64,000 nucleotides of DNA from Hyparrhenia diplandra (taxonomy: Eukaryota > Streptophyta > Magnoliopsida > Poales > Poaceae), in the NCBI GenBank assembly GCA_015847255.1, contig JADLZK010010453.1:226653-290652 (forward strand), written 5' to 3'. Below the pieces are notes generated by a model. The model was not told the DNA's origin, made no database searches, and worked only from the letters and a program-made list of their open reading frames with translations. The translations under genes were made by a program, and so were the position numbers. How positions within the stretch are numbered: the first letter of the stretch is position 1; every line of letters begins with the position of its first letter. Below, piece after piece: positions 35,513-47,785 of the stretch.

Positions 35513-35588
35513 ATGCCATCTTGGTTGTGTCGTTAATTGTTTGCAAAGCTAGCTGGTGCTAGGATCAAGAAAATTCTTACGTACTAGG
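35513..35588 (+). pseudogene. Enolase-like fragment, 5' part (split by LTR element)
   Basis: It reads LGANAILVVSLIVCKA and then, in another frame, GARIKKILTY. This is the conserved enolase stretch before the PLYQHIANL region. A four-base duplication (GCTAGCT) shifts the frame after VCKA. The outer LTR element inserted right after this block, at the CTAGG duplication, and the remaining exons lie beyond 59,317. Enolase converts 2-phosphoglycerate to phosphoenolpyruvate. Confidence 0.75.
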
Positions 35589-36836
35589 TGATATGACCAC
35601 GCCAACCTCACTGACCTCACCGACCTCTATGTCGACCTCGTCGACATCCACGCCGACCTCTATGCTGGCCTTGTCGAGCCTCTATGTTGGCCTTGTCGAG
35701 CCTCTACACCGATCACGCGACATCAAGCAAGCTGTTACAACATTCCAACCACGCTACACCAACCCATGTCTTTGATGGATCGAATACAAAACTACAATGC
35801 AAGGTGCACGCGCTACTTTGTGAAACTCATTTTACCATTAAAGAGAATTATATACTGCCTAAATCTTGCACATTGCTAATGCTCAGGTTCGCTAAGGAGA
35901 ATGACATAACATACAAGGCGATGAACACAGAGAAGAATCAAGCTCGAGCAAGACCAGTCCTGCAGAACAGTCCGAAAGAAATGTTCATAACTTTTGTTTC
36001 CCAAAAGCTATGAATGTGAATGAGCACTTGTTGGAAAACTCTTGAAGTCTAGTTTCTGATGAATCAAGCCTCGGCCTGTTTCAAGTTCGGGTTATGGCTA
36101 CCGACCTCTTTTAGTGAAGACTGCTCCGAAGTTCAACAGTTAGCATGAAGTCCAAGTTCGAATGCAAAACTGTACCATTATACAAAGTGTCGTGGTGCAT
36201 GGTATACATGGTTGGAAATATCATCAAGTTAGCTTTACAACGCATCCAACCGTTCATCTTTTGGACTTCCCAATAAGGAGTTATTGCCTAATTACTGAAG
36301 ACTGCTCTGGAGGCCAACAGTCGCGCGAGACCACTTCGGGAGTTGATTTCATGGAGGCCTTTTCACATTCTTAGTCTTTTCATTTCCATCCCGAGTTTAC
36401 ACATATCTAGAAGGATTTTTAGCTAGTATAAATACTCCATAGCATCATTGTAATCTCAGACTTTTGATAATTGAAATATAGAACCCCTTTGTTCAGCCCG
36501 AGTGCTAACAAATTCAGAGAGAGATCTCTACCCCTTGCTCTTGTGATTTCCTTCGCGGGATTGCAGAAGCGGCGGCTTCATCCGCTCCCAATTGGTGCTC
36601 CTACTCCCTTCAAGGTTCTCCTTGATTGATTGTAGGCTGTGTTGGTTGGTCTTTGAGAGTGTAGTTGGGCGAATCCTCGATTCGGGTTGCCGGTTAAAAG
36701 ACGGTGGTTGGCTTCGAGTTTTATTCGTCAGGTTGCACTAGTTATCGCTGCTTGCAGCAAGTTATCTTGGCTTCTTTGAAGCTAGTTATCTAAAGATCAT
36801 CCTACGTCGTGAAGATCGGGACACCGTGACGTATCA
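35589..36836 (+). repeat. 5' LTR of the outer element
   Basis: TG...CA ends with matching inner inverted bases (TGATA...TATCA). A Thr/Ser-codon-like tandem stretch (acctcgtcgacatccacgcc and variants) opens it. TATA box at 36,427-36,434. Confidence 0.9.
36427..36434 (+). promoter_or_regulatory. TATA box of the outer element LTR
   Basis: AGTATAAATACTCC lies about 840 bp into the LTR; the same motif is at about 58,907 in the 3' LTR. Confidence 0.6.
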
Positions 36837-36838
36837 TC

Positions 36839-36850
36839 TGGTATCAGCTC
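36839..36850 (+). other. Primer-binding site, initiator tRNA-Met type
   Basis: TGGTATCAGCTC begins two bases after the LTR and matches the TGGTATCAGAGC type except for its last bases. Confidence 0.68.
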
Positions 36851-37769
36851 TACGGTTGCCACGGTAGGATTCTTTACCCTAGCTACATATATTTTGTTTC
36901 GTCCTATCCACCAGCAAAACCTAAAAATATATATTGCTTAGCCCGTTGTTTCAATCTGTTATTTTGGTGAGTTTGGTCAAGTTTCAGTCGATTAGAGTCT
37001 TTGTTTTAGTTGCTGATCATTATCCTTCAGCGTGTCCTTTGCGCCTCTTTTATATATCTCAAAATCCCCAAAAAAAAACACTATAGCCTACATCACCCTT
37101 CTCGTGTTATCTTTGATCCTATCAAGTTCATAGCTACTGGTTGTGTTTTTATTTCTATCATAAGTGCAAGTATCATATCTGATATTTGTGTTTTGTTATA
37201 CAAAAAAAAAGTGTATCAAAAAAAAAAAGAAAAAAAAAAAAAAGAGAAAGTTGAGAAGGAAAGATTGAAAGATCGGTTTGTTCAAGTACACAATTCTTGA
37301 AAGTTATCGTATCAAGTTGAACAATCAGTTTGCTATCTTTCTTTGGTGCAAAATCTTGGTTGGGTCTGATCGCAACACTTGCATCCCAATCATACATCCT
37401 TGTTTGCATCGAAACTGAAATTTTCTTTGTGCGTGTGTGATCATTTTACATCATTCATATCTTGTGGTCAGCACTAGGCGGGGAATTTCTTGTTTGGATT
37501 GTTACTTAACCTTACAACAACTAGAATTCAGATTGCATTCCTTGTTTATTATTCCCCACCAAGCTCCACATAAAAGCCATCGTAATCGGTACTCTCTGGT
37601 CTTGTATTCGCTGAACCATCACTCTCATTACCACCACACATTTGTTTCTCTCGTAAGCCGCGAGGAATTTCATAAAGAGCATTGGTTGGTAAGAGAGGTG
37701 AGATTGTGAGATTCCACATATTACCTATACCACATATAAGCTTGTTATTTTGCATATGCATTAACCATG
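36851..37769 (+). other. Leader of the outer element
   Basis: No ORF of interest. A-rich runs occur at 37,065-37,078 and 37,200-37,255. Confidence 0.5.
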
Positions 37770-38511
37770 ACAGGCCGAAGGTACACCAATCTTCCATTCT
37801 ATGGAAGTACCGATCGGAGGAGTTTCTTGATTGGCTAGAGCAAATGGAGATTGAACTTGATGTCCAAGATTTGTCGAGAATCCAAGAAGATATCACGAGT
37901 TGTACTTGAGTTTGAAGACTATGCTCTTGATTGGTGGAAAGAATATCCACATAAGCATCTCATCAAGAATTGGGAAGATTTGAAGAAGGCCATGAGGAAA
38001 GAATTTATTCCAAGAGAAGGCTGATTTTGCTTCGTTGTTTGGAGAATGTGAAGCAAGGTAGTAAATCTGTCCAAGCATATTATGATGAGCTACATTCTTC
38101 CTTGCATAGAGCAAAGGTTGTTGATGAGATGAAAGCGATGAAGTACATTGAGAAAGGTCTTAATGATAACATTGCTGCTGCACTTGAGGGAAAATATTTT
38201 AGAAGCATGCAAGATCTTTTGAGTTGTGCAATTAGAGAGGAGAAGAAAATTGCCAAGGTGAAGCAAGGCAAGACCACACGGTGCATTAGTTTGTGCCAAG
38301 ATGAATATGCTAAACTGCAGCCCAATGTATCCTCTGTTAGTGCACAGAAGAAAGCATCAACTCCATGCAACAAGAGAGGACATGCTGTCCCAAAGGTTTC
38401 TTCAGTTGATTCCAGTACTAAAAGAAGAGAACATAAACATTGCAGCTCCAAGAAGAACTCTTCTATGCAGCAAGAAGGCAGCTTTGTGCCTCAAGTTGAT
38501 ATGGGGAAATG
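37770..38511 (+). pseudogene. gag: Gypsy-type gag of the outer element, frameshifted
   Basis: Three frames in turn give one retrotransposon-gag domain. They read EEFLDWLEQMEIELDVQDL, then VVLEFEDYALDWWKEYPHKH with WEDLKKAMRKEFIPREG, then KQGSKSVQAYYDELHSSLHR and GLNDNIAAALEGKYFRSM. The last frame (from about 37,970) stays open to 38,511 and ends in a Lys/Ser-rich tail. The only Cys/His-bearing part is CNKRGHAVPKVSS, at best half a zinc knuckle. It resembles gags of Ty3/gypsy elements with W-x-x-F/M-x-FIP motifs. It would build particles if intact. Confidence 0.75.
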
Positions 38512-39771
38512 ATGAGGTGTGTGATGTTAGCTTGGATCATGAGGTTACACCAATCTCTAAGAAAGTTTCTATCCCAAAGTGTCATTCACAATCTGAAATT
38601 GTGAAGGAAGAAGTTTGCAAGTAATCTCAACATTCGTTCTCTCAGTTTTGAGCAAGATCAAGAAGAAAAATCTGCTGCACATGCCACCCAGTGCGAGCTA
38701 GAAGAAGCCACAATGAAAGTTGTGGAAGGTCATCAACTGAGTTGTAACACTAGAGAATATACTTCTCATTCCAAGGTTGATCCTTTGTGTGCTGAATTGA
38801 TGAAGGAAGTTGCTGCAGATCAACATCATGCAAATCTGAATTTTAATGACAAGAATGAGGTCATTACTGTTGTCTCTCCTTGTGAAATTGTCCACTTTAT
38901 TCAGCCAGAAGCACCATCTCGCTGCATGAAAACATGTGTTGCTGATCTTAGAAGTTTTGAGCCTTGTTCTAGTGCTAAGTATGATGAAGTTATATGCTCC
39001 AAATCTGTCCAGAATATTTTTGTGCAACATGGTGAAATTTTAGAGCCAAAATGTGATCAAAGATTGATAACACTTCAGATTTTGAAGGCACATCTAATCT
39101 GAATTTGAAGGCTGACCATAGTGTCAATTTGAAAGCTGAATGTGAGAAGAAAGATGCTTCCAATGTGTCATCTAGTGCAAGTAACAAATCTCTCCAAGAC
39201 GGACTTCATCATGCTTCAACGATTCTACAGTTACATGCTTATGTAGTTCCAAGCATGATCAAAGTGCCAAGATGTGTTGTGCCATCAGCTGCAACTTGTG
39301 ATGAATTGTTGGACAGTTGTGCTGAAAGTTTGTGCTCAAACATGCCACAAAAAGTTCAGTTTGAAGGCGAGACTAATGTAGATGATTCCACTTCTATTGA
39401 TGCAAGTTTTGTGTCTTTTGAGAAGGCACAAGATGGTTGTTCCACTGCAACTATTGTTGTCCCAATGCCATTGGGAAAGACAATGAATGAAGGCATCTAT
39501 TCATATGTTGCTCCACAAGAAGTTGAAGATATTGTGCATCAAAACCCATGTGAGAATGAGAGCCACATAGCCAAATTGAGTGAGAGTGAAAACAAGAGTG
39601 AGTTGTCGACTCCACTAAATGTAAGAATGTGAGCCACATAGCCAAATCGAGTGTGAGTGAAAATAAAAGTGAGATGTGTGATTCCACCAAATGTGAGGTT
39701 GACAACATCAAGAATATGAGTGTGAGAGATACACCACACAAAAAGGGGAGAGTTTCAATGCAAGACATGTG
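38512..39771 (+). CDS. Unknown ORF region downstream of gag (first half), frameshifted
   Basis: Frames at 38,301-38,624, 38,713-39,102 and 39,105-39,632 join with small shifts into one coding-like stretch. It continues to MQDM and a stop at about 39,771. The composition is Cys-, Ser- and Glu-rich. Sample motifs are VSLDHEVTPISKKVSIPKCH, VDPLCAELMKEVAADQHHAN and CVADLRSFEPCSSAKYDEV. An imperfect direct repeat of about 85 bp lies at 39,548-39,710: SHIAKLSESENKSE, then SHIAKSSVSENKSE. It resembles no protease, reverse transcriptase or integrase I know. It stands where pol should be. A Tat-like element inserted at 39,804, about 30 bp after its stop. Confidence 0.45.
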
Positions 39772-39803
39772 AGGATGTTTTGATACTAACCCACTAATCT
39801 CTA

Positions 39804-41090
39804 TGTGGGGGATCGATATTCGGGACGCTAAGGATGAGCTCCCCGCTCGGCGTCAACAAGGCGAGAGCCCGCTCGCCCAGCGAAGAGGTCCCTATCCTCC
39901 AAAGAGCTCCGCGCTCATGGGCGAGCTCTCGCCGTTGCGGACCGGACGCGCATGAGCTCTCGGAGAACCAAGGGACACATTCTCGCCTCAGAGAGCTCTC
40001 CCGAGTGAGCTCTCATCCGCGCTCAACCGGCGACCTTTTACGAGGACCTCTTCCCGCCTCGCCAGAGCTCGAGGCTCAGCGGACCCGCGGACGGCGGGAA
40101 GAGCTCGCCTATCTTCCGCGAAGCCCAGCCAAGTACGGAGTTGGCCAACTGCTCCACGACTGTAGCCCGCGGCGCTACGGGAGAGGGAGGTCCTTTCCGT
40201 CACACCGCCATACCCCATCGGCTCCAGCGGTGTTGCCACGGTTTCCTCAAGTACAATCGGCGTGCGCAAGCCACATCCGTGGTATGGCGCGCCCATGTTT
40301 GTGGGATCGATTCCTACACAGTGGGACGGCGACGGCGGCGAACCACCACCCAAACCTCGATTCGCGGTACGTCGGTCAATTTCAGCATCCAGGCCTCCAA
40401 GAGCTCGAGGCGACTCTGCCCGGCCAAAGAGCTCGCCCAAAAGCTCCCTCGCCGTACCGTCGCATCCAACAACTCTGTAGCTGCGTCTCCTACGGGTACA
40501 TGCGGGCGCATCTCTAGCGTCGGCGGCAAGGCGCCCCTCCCATGCCGAAGAGGCGGCTTCCAGCTATGATGAGAGCGAGGGCGACACATGACCATCGCCC
40601 GGGACCGGATTCCAGCGTGCGGCGGCGGACGGTTCCGGCGTCCAAAGCTACAGCTTCGAGAAGAGCTCTGGCCAATCAGCGAGCTCGTTCGGAGAGCTCT
40701 TTCACCTACCCCCGCTCCTTGGTTTCTTGTTCTACCCATTCTCACCTCAACTCGGGAGCTCATATGTCTGCTCCCCTTGCCACTATAAAAAGGAGGCGGG
40801 GCTCTCGATCGAGGAGAGAGGCGAGACAACACACTCAAACACCCTCACTCACCCTCATATTGGCACTAGCCTCAATCACGAGACTTGGGAGTCCGCTCCC
40901 TCTCTCGATCGGCTATGCGCACCCGGTATGGCGTTTGAGCTCGGATAGTGATCCCTGCTTGGACTAGGGGCTTTGATCTTGCCCCAAACCGGTATAAACA
41001 TTGTGTCATTGTCTCTAGAAGCTAGGCCATTCGGAGAAGCACTAGCCGATCGATCTTGTGGCGGTGGTCGCGCGATATCGGACCCACGGC
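39804..41090 (+). repeat. 5' LTR of the Tat-like element
   Basis: Pairs with 55,219-56,537. The right end is degenerate (gacccacggc against gagaccaccgaca in the partner). It holds 15 copies of the palindrome GAGCTC. The TATA box TATAAAAA is at 40,784-40,791. Confidence 0.82.
40784..40791 (+). promoter_or_regulatory. TATA box of the Tat-like LTR
   Basis: CCACTATAAAAAGGAGG; the partner LTR has CCACTATAAAGGAGG at about 56,222-56,236. Confidence 0.62.
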
Positions 41091-41107
41091 GGTTAGCGCG
41101 CCCGGTA
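41091..41107 (+). other. Primer-binding-site-like sequence of the Tat-like element
   Basis: GGTTAGCGCGCCCGGTA directly follows the LTR. It resembles the TTGGCGCGCC.GGTAGG start seen after LTRs of related elements, with one changed base. Confidence 0.5.
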
Positions 41108-42428
41108 GGGTATGGCGGTGCGACGATCCACCCTCCGATGGCTTCTCCCTTTGCATCACTTCCGGCGGCCTTGATCCTCCGGTTCGGCTCCCGAGGTTTT
41201 GCGACCCACCGGCGAGGGCTACGGCATGGTCCTCCTCCGCATCCGCCCGCGGCGGCACCTTCGGCGTCCTGTCCCGCATTTGGGGCTTCGGGGGACCCGT
41301 ACCCCTGCCTCCCACCGATGGGGTGGCACCCGCCTCGCTTTGGCGGCATCCTCGCCCGGACGCCGCTTCGGGTTCCAGTTGGCGTCCCCAGACACCCCGA
41401 CGACTTGGTAAGCCGTCGCGAGGGCCGACCCTGCTAGCCCCATTCTTGACATCGGCCCCTCGGCGCCCGTTACGATTTGGGAGCAGGGGAAGGCCTCCCC
41501 TCCATCACCTGCGGGTCCCACGCCGCCCCCTCGGGCGCCACGTGAGCGTCTCTGGGTATCCGGGGCTCCTCCGCGGCGCGGCGCAAGGGGCCGGGGAAAC
41601 CTGACCACGACCGCTCGTCCGGCCCGCCCGCGCCCGACCTCAGCGTCGCCGCGGCAGTACCCGGCGCCGCGACCCGCGCCCGCTCCTCCGGCCCGAGGCG
41701 AGGCCGCGACAACCGCGGCGGGAGACCTCGTGGCCCCGGCCCGCGGCTCGAGCTCGCCCGGCCGGACGCGTGGGCGGCAGCGGGACTTATGCGACGACCT
41801 CCTCGATCCGAGGCTATACGGGCTCGCCCAGCGCGTCCGTCCGTCTCGCGTCGCGTCGCCGCAGCGCATCAGCGGTCGGCCGACGCATGGGCCGCCAACC
41901 GTCCCCGGTATACATGCCGGGACCCGGTAGCGCGGTTCCGTGCCTCCCCATCGGGGAGCAAACCGGCCAGCTCACCTCTCGAGCCGCCTCCCGGTCGCCC
42001 GAGGAGCAAGGGGAAGTGGCCGCCAAGAGAACGCCTCTCTCCCCGCCGGGCCGGGATCATCGAGGGCGCCTGCCGCCGCCTCAAGCCTCACCGGCTTCCG
42101 CGGTTCCTCGGCGGAGGAGGAGGGAGCGAGGCACGTCCGCCTTCGATCACCTCGGCATCGGCTGAACGACGGCCCGGAAGGCGGAGGGCCGCCGGCCGCC
42201 CTCGAGCTCGATCCTTTCGACCTCGACCCCGCCTTCTCCGGGAGGCCACAACCCCGAGGCAGACAAGCAAGCAACGAGATCGTCGTGGCGGGGCATATTA
42301 CGTCGGTTCCTCTTAGGATCTCTAAAGGCGGTTGCTTTGTTCCTAAGCGCTCCATGCACGTAGGCCTGACCTTCCTCTATTCACCTAGATGCTATGTACC
42401 CCTCTAAAGCTGTGTTAAGAAAAATGTC
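41108..42428 (+). other. GC-rich region after the 5' LTR, possible degenerate gag
   Basis: Many overlapping ORFs are open because of high GC. One sense stretch, RQRDLCDDLLDPRLYGLAQR near 41,780, looks protein-like. No zinc knuckle or capsid domain was recognised. The annotation is by position only. Confidence 0.25.
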
Positions 42429-42480
42429 CTTCGATTGCATCGATCCGTTCAAGCTCTCGAGCTCATTTTCTCATTAACAA

Positions 42481-42487
42481 GTTTATT
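42481..42487 (-). terminator. Possible poly(A) signal of the antisense ORF
   Basis: AATAAAC on the minus strand, about 450 bp after the ORF stop, in an AT-richer pocket. Confidence 0.3.
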
Positions 42488-42928
42488 GAGCCATGACCGG
42501 CCCTCGGCAGCGAGGCCGATCTTCGCTTCGAGGGGGGCCCACGAGATCGGGGGGGTGCACATCCCACGATTTTCGCGAACCAGTTCTTCACAAAAAGCCG
42601 CCGTGCGAGCTGGGCAACGAGCTCGGGCTCGCAAACTCACACCTCCCCCTCGGCCACGGACAATGCCCGAAGCGGCTAACCTACGAGCTCATCACCGGAA
42701 AGCACGCCGCGATCGCCCGGCGACCTTCTGCGCCCCAGCGGCCGGCAAGGAGGGGCCCGCCGTCGGCTGCGGGGATGCAAGCTCGGGTACGAAAAAAAAT
42801 GTCGAGCGGGCACGGAAAAGACACGGGGAAAGCGCAGCGTCCACCCGCGCCATAACCACGAGTCTTTACAACTTCGCCTCGATCGCGAGGACCTAACGAA
42901 CCACTAAAGGAGGCCAAGCCTTGGAACT

Positions 42929-44048
42929 CTATCCTTGCGTAGAGGGTCCCTGATCCATCGACACCGGTGCGGAGACATCACGTGCGGCCTCCTCCGCGGC
43001 GGGTTCCTCGTCCGCCCCATCCTCACCGATGGGATGCCCGAAAACCTCGAGCTCATCGGCGGCCATCTTGAAGAGCTCGGTGGATAAGCTCCGCCGTGGC
43101 AGCCTCGGCCGCGACAGAACTTCTGCTCGGTGGCGTCGTCGACGCAGGCCCACCTGTCTGGTGGAGCCTCGAAATCGGGGTAGTGGGAGAAGACGACGCT
43201 GACCGCCTTGTGCCACGGCGCCCCGCGTCCTCCGCCACCTGCGGCGGAGCGCGGACACCCCGCAGCGGGTCATTTGCGTCTTCCACCCGGGATGTCACAA
43301 ACGTCTCCGACCGCAGTGGCGGTCCCGTGAGCACGTTTCAAGCTCTCGGCCTCCTCCGCAGCCTTGGCATCGCGTTCCGGGAGGCCTTGAGCACTCTTAG
43401 CGCCTCGAGCTCGAGGTGCTTGCTTGAAGATCGCCTCCTTGCAGCGCGTTTTGGCAGCCCAGGGTGGATTCAGAGACGGCGAGCCTACGCCTCTGGTCCT
43501 CAGCCTCCTGCTCCGCCTTCAGGGTCCTCTCCTTCTCGGCTGCAGAGGAAAGTAACGAATCAGACACGGATAAAAGGGAAAAAGGAAAGCTACGAGACAA
43601 AGGCGAAAGTGCTCACCCGCGAGCTCGGCGTCTCGGCTGTCGAAGTTGTCCCTTAAGCTCGTCCTGGTCCTTCCTCAGGGGGTCGTTGCCGAGGCTCGAG
43701 CCCCGGCGCTCAAGCTCCCTTCTGTCTCGAGCATCCCGCGGAGGGAGTCCAGCTCCTCACGGACCTTCGCACTGCAGCTTATGGGCGGCTCGCTCCTCCT
43801 CCCTGCTGGGCCGCCCGCGCGTGGCGCGGCCTCCACCTCTCCTGCGCCTCACGAGGCCTGGTCTTCCCTCCACGAGCATACTCTGTGACCTCCTCCACCC
43901 GGCGCTCGAGATATCGGTGCTGGAGCTGCGTTGCGTCGATCTCCCCGCGCATGTCGCGCAAGCGTCGTCGTCAGCTTGCTTACCAGTCCGCTGGCCCTCA
44001 ACGAGAGCCGCGTCAACTGGTTATAGACACGAAGGGAGTCCTGTACTC
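42929..44048 (-). pseudogene. Antisense ORF of the Tat-like element, C-terminal coiled-coil part
   Basis: The minus strand continues the ORF that begins near 51,440; the CACTA element at 44,052-49,218 splits it. Blocks include ERRVEEVTEYARGGKT, EKERTLKAEQEAEDQRRRLA (about 43,540, a clear heptad-like coiled coil), and, after frame changes, the end ELFKMAADELEVFGHPIGED then EEPAAEEAARDVSAPVS before a stop near 42,932. This acidic, coiled-coil tail is typical of the Transposase_28 / putative-gypsy-type proteins found antisense in grass gypsy elements. A polyadenylation-like AATAAAC lies 450 bp further on. Several frameshifts are present. Confidence 0.62.
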
Positions 44049-46078
44049 CCTCACTACAAGACAAAACCCCTATTTAACAACACATATCAAGCAACGTTTA
44101 ATTCATCTGTTGCAGGCAACTCAGTAGCAACACATGTGAAACGTATGTGTTTGAGTCAGCCGGCCAGCCCTTTCTCCTGTCCCTGGCTCCCCAGCGTTTT
44201 TTTTTATTTTTCCCGCACCAAACTGTGCTCCTGCTTTTTATTTTTCCCCGCAATAACTAAAAAAGAAGACCCGCAATAACTAAGAAAAGAAGATTTGAGA
44301 GGAATCGAACGGTGGGTATTTCACCTCCTCTCAACTCACCCTAGCCAAATGAACAACACTCCTTTTGTTCATAATGGAGGTACTGATTTCTTTTATCCGG
44401 ATTCATAAGTATGGTGGCCGCAGACACATCAAATCTGTGGCCAGGAAATATGTTAAAAAAAAACTAAAAATATATTAACACTGCGACCGGATAAGTCTAA
44501 AAATCAAATGGTGTCAACTGGTGCGATTTCTAAAAAGAACGAAAATAATTATTTAATCATGATTTGAACGGAAGACACTTGATATACGTAGCCAAACCTC
44601 CTCTCAACATTAGACTACATGGTCTTTTTGTTTCATTGGATACTAATTTTGTTTAAATTTTTGTAAACTTGTTTTGAATACTATTGCAGTACTGTTTTTA
44701 AGCAACCATACTTAAAAATAGAGTGTTTTTAGTGGTAGCTTTTTGACCTCTCTCTGTATATCGCTTTGTAGCGGCGGTTCAATATTTAGTAAGCCCTACA
44801 AATTGTTTTCAATTTTCATAATAAAAATGTCAAAAATAGTAAAATATTTTTAAATAAGGGGAGGACCCACCTCAAAAATAGCACGCTCTGGGCTATGGTT
44901 GCCTCCCTCTATCACTACACCTCACACTCACTTGTGTCTATAATCTATTTTGGTTCCCCACATATTATACTAAATCGTTTGTAAATTGATTGTTTGAGAC
45001 CCTAAATCAATTCAAATGAAAAACTTTTCAACTAAAAGTTGCATAACTTTTCAAGATTTACAACTTTCATTTAGTGAGATTCTGCCTACGAAGTCATTTG
45101 AAAATTTTGAATTTTAAATTTAAATCTAGTTTTGTATGATAAGATGATTTCAAATTAAAAACTTGTCAACTACATTTAAATATGAGTAAAATAATAGCAG
45201 TAAGAGCATAATAATTAGATAGACCATGATTTTATAAAAATTTAGAAAAAAGAACCATCACATTTAAAGTTAGTATGATGGAGAACAACTAGTCATATGT
45301 TTTAGCCACAGATTAAAAAGATAAATAAGTGTTCTTCAACAATTTGAAATTAAATTTCAAATAACATTTTAAAGCACCAAATGAATTCAAATAGAAAAAA
45401 AAATTGTTAACAACAAAGTTTTATAACTCCTTGAGATCTACAATTTTTATTTTGGTCATTAATCCATGAGAGTCCATTTTAAATTTTTGATTTTAAGTAC
45501 TTCATTCAAAAATAGTCGGCGCCTATTTGTACGCCTCAATATGGAGCCACCCTAGCCCCCCACAAATCGATATAGAATTTCCATATTTTAATGTGGATCT
45601 GAATATATATCTGAATAGTTTTATATGTGAATATAAAAAGTTCAAAGTTTAATTTGAACTAGGATATTTACTTGATAGAAATCATTATTTTTATTTTATT
45701 TTTAATTTGTTAGACCGATTATGCTTGGGTAATTTTTAGATGTCTTACTTTATTTGCTTTCACATTTAAATGCTAACACTAAACATAATAATATAAATTC
45801 AGCGTAATCTCAATTTTTTTTTATCCTTTTGGGCTCCCGCCATTCTTTCCCTCGATAAGATAACGTAAAACAGCCTATTGATCTTTTTTTGTCATGTTTT
45901 GCTCCCGCCATTCTTTCCCTCCATTTTTGTTATTTCGCACGTTCTGTTGTCCCGCAAATTTATTTTGATATTTCTCTCACAATTCACAGTATCTGAGGAG
46001 CCTAATAGTGGCCCCACCCATCATAGAGACTAGCTAGAGAAAACCGGGTCAAAACTGCATGGGAACCGCCCCCTCACT

Positions 46079-46434
46079 GTGGATCTCGTCAGTTATATCC
46101 CGGAGTTGAATCATGCCTCTTCTATTCTTTTCCATCGCACACAAGCTCCCATACCTCTCATCCCTCCTGCTGCAGGGCATCGTACCTCAGGCTATTGCGC
46201 CACCACCGGCGCACAGCGGCGTACCCGTACCAGCGCCAGTGGCTGCACCGCGCCGCTGCAGGATAACGCCCACGTTCCCCCGCACCCTCATCGATCCCTA
46301 TCACCGCCTGAAGAGGTAACCCTAGCTGGTCCCTGTTGCCACGTCAAGAGAACGGCGTTGGATTGATCCCTTCTTCCGTGCAACACGACGGTGATTTAGG
46401 GCTCACTTCTGGGCCGCAGGTACAAAGTATAACT
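46079..46434 (+). other. GC-rich exon-like block inside the CACTA element
   Basis: It stands out in base composition from the AT-rich element. It has an open frame of 95 codons (46,079-46,366) and a 68-codon one overlapping it, then GCCGCAGGTACAAAG at 46,415-46,429, which could be a donor. It resembles the 5' leader and first exon of a captured host gene. No protein recognised. Confidence 0.3.
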
Positions 46435-47504
46435 GTTTTTTCCTTTATTGATTGCATTGGATTTGATTTAGTTGAACATGGATAGTAACTAGATTGGAAA
46501 TCTGTAAATTATTTGGACTGTTCAGCTGCTGGAGGATCCGGACCTGTAGTATCAATCTCTATGGAGCATTATGAAACCTCCCACTTCATCTCGTCTTATA
46601 TGGTCGTATTGGTGTATTTTGTTCTCCCGGGTGGCTGTATATATATTTGATCACCTTTTGTCTTTGTCAGATTAGATAGGTCAAGCTGTTGGCTAAATAC
46701 ACGAGATGCAGACATGCCCAGATCCACTCAATTTGATTTGACCCCTCTATGATTTTTTTTAAAAAAATTGGTTCGTATTTCTTATCGATTAGTGAATTTC
46801 TGATTTTCCAGTAAACTACTGGTGGAGCAATGGAAGGCATGGATGTCACTGTGGGCTTGTAGTGGGGACTGGGGGTCAATCTACTAGTTGTACTTGATGA
46901 TTTCTCCTTGATCTTGTTAACTTCTATTGATTAATTAATAATTAATAAGTGGTGATTTCTCCTAGATGGGAGTCTTCAGGATGTTTCTGAACTCGTGGAA
47001 ACAAGGCACACATCTTCTGTATCTTTGCACTGAATGCATATAGAAAAAGGTAATCATATCGATAACTGTGTTCTAAGAGAAAATAATAATACAACTCTAT
47101 CTACAATGTTCATGGTTTAATATTTAGTTTCTTCAAAGTTTGGTTAAAGTATAGAGACCAAACATAATGCACGTACTAGAAAACTACTTAACTAAACAGC
47201 GAAGCAAATTTATAAATAGATGTTTTTTTCGTCGGGCCCATTTTTATGGTTACGGCTTCTTCCGTGAACACCGAGTTCCCTGTTCCACAGTGGTCGAGCA
47301 AATTTGTTATGACATAATAGATGCAGATATCATGGAGCTACTAATATTTCATTAATTAATTATCTTCTTTTTTAATTCTTGTTCAGCGGACAAGGAACTG
47401 AGGCCTATGCAACCTCTACAGAACTAACTGCATGTGTGAATTGGTATGGCTTCCATTCTTTCCATAATTATATATTCCAAAAGGTTGTAATCCTCTACAT
47501 GATA

Positions 47505-47785
47505 CTCCCTCCGTCCGTTAATCGAGTTCGTCTTACCAAAAATAAGTTTTCCAATAATCGGAAGCGTCTAAGCTAGGGACCACAAGTTTTCCTCAAGTCC
47601 CACGCACATGCACAGCATCCCATGCACTGGTGGCTCCTCATGCCCAACCCGGCATTACATGCAGCTCCCCCATTAGTCATCGGTAATTAAGAAAGGATTT
47701 TTTTAAGAAAGAATTTGCATGCACCACTCCCTCCTTGGTCATTGCGCCAGGACCTAAGATGAACCCAATTTTTGGACGGAGGGAG
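47505..47785. mobile_element. Stowaway-type MITE, 281 bp
   Basis: Terminal inverted repeat CTCCCTCCGTCCG at the left and CGGAGGGAG (GGACGGAGGGAG) at the right, with TA on both sides (47,503-47,504; 47,786-47,787). This is the standard Tc1/Mariner-derived Stowaway form in grasses. No coding. Confidence 0.9.

Noticed and set aside
39834..40517. 227-codon ORF and its antisense partner in the Tat-like LTR
   Set aside because: They lie in U3 of the LTR, upstream of the TATA box, and are not kept in the other LTR because of indels.
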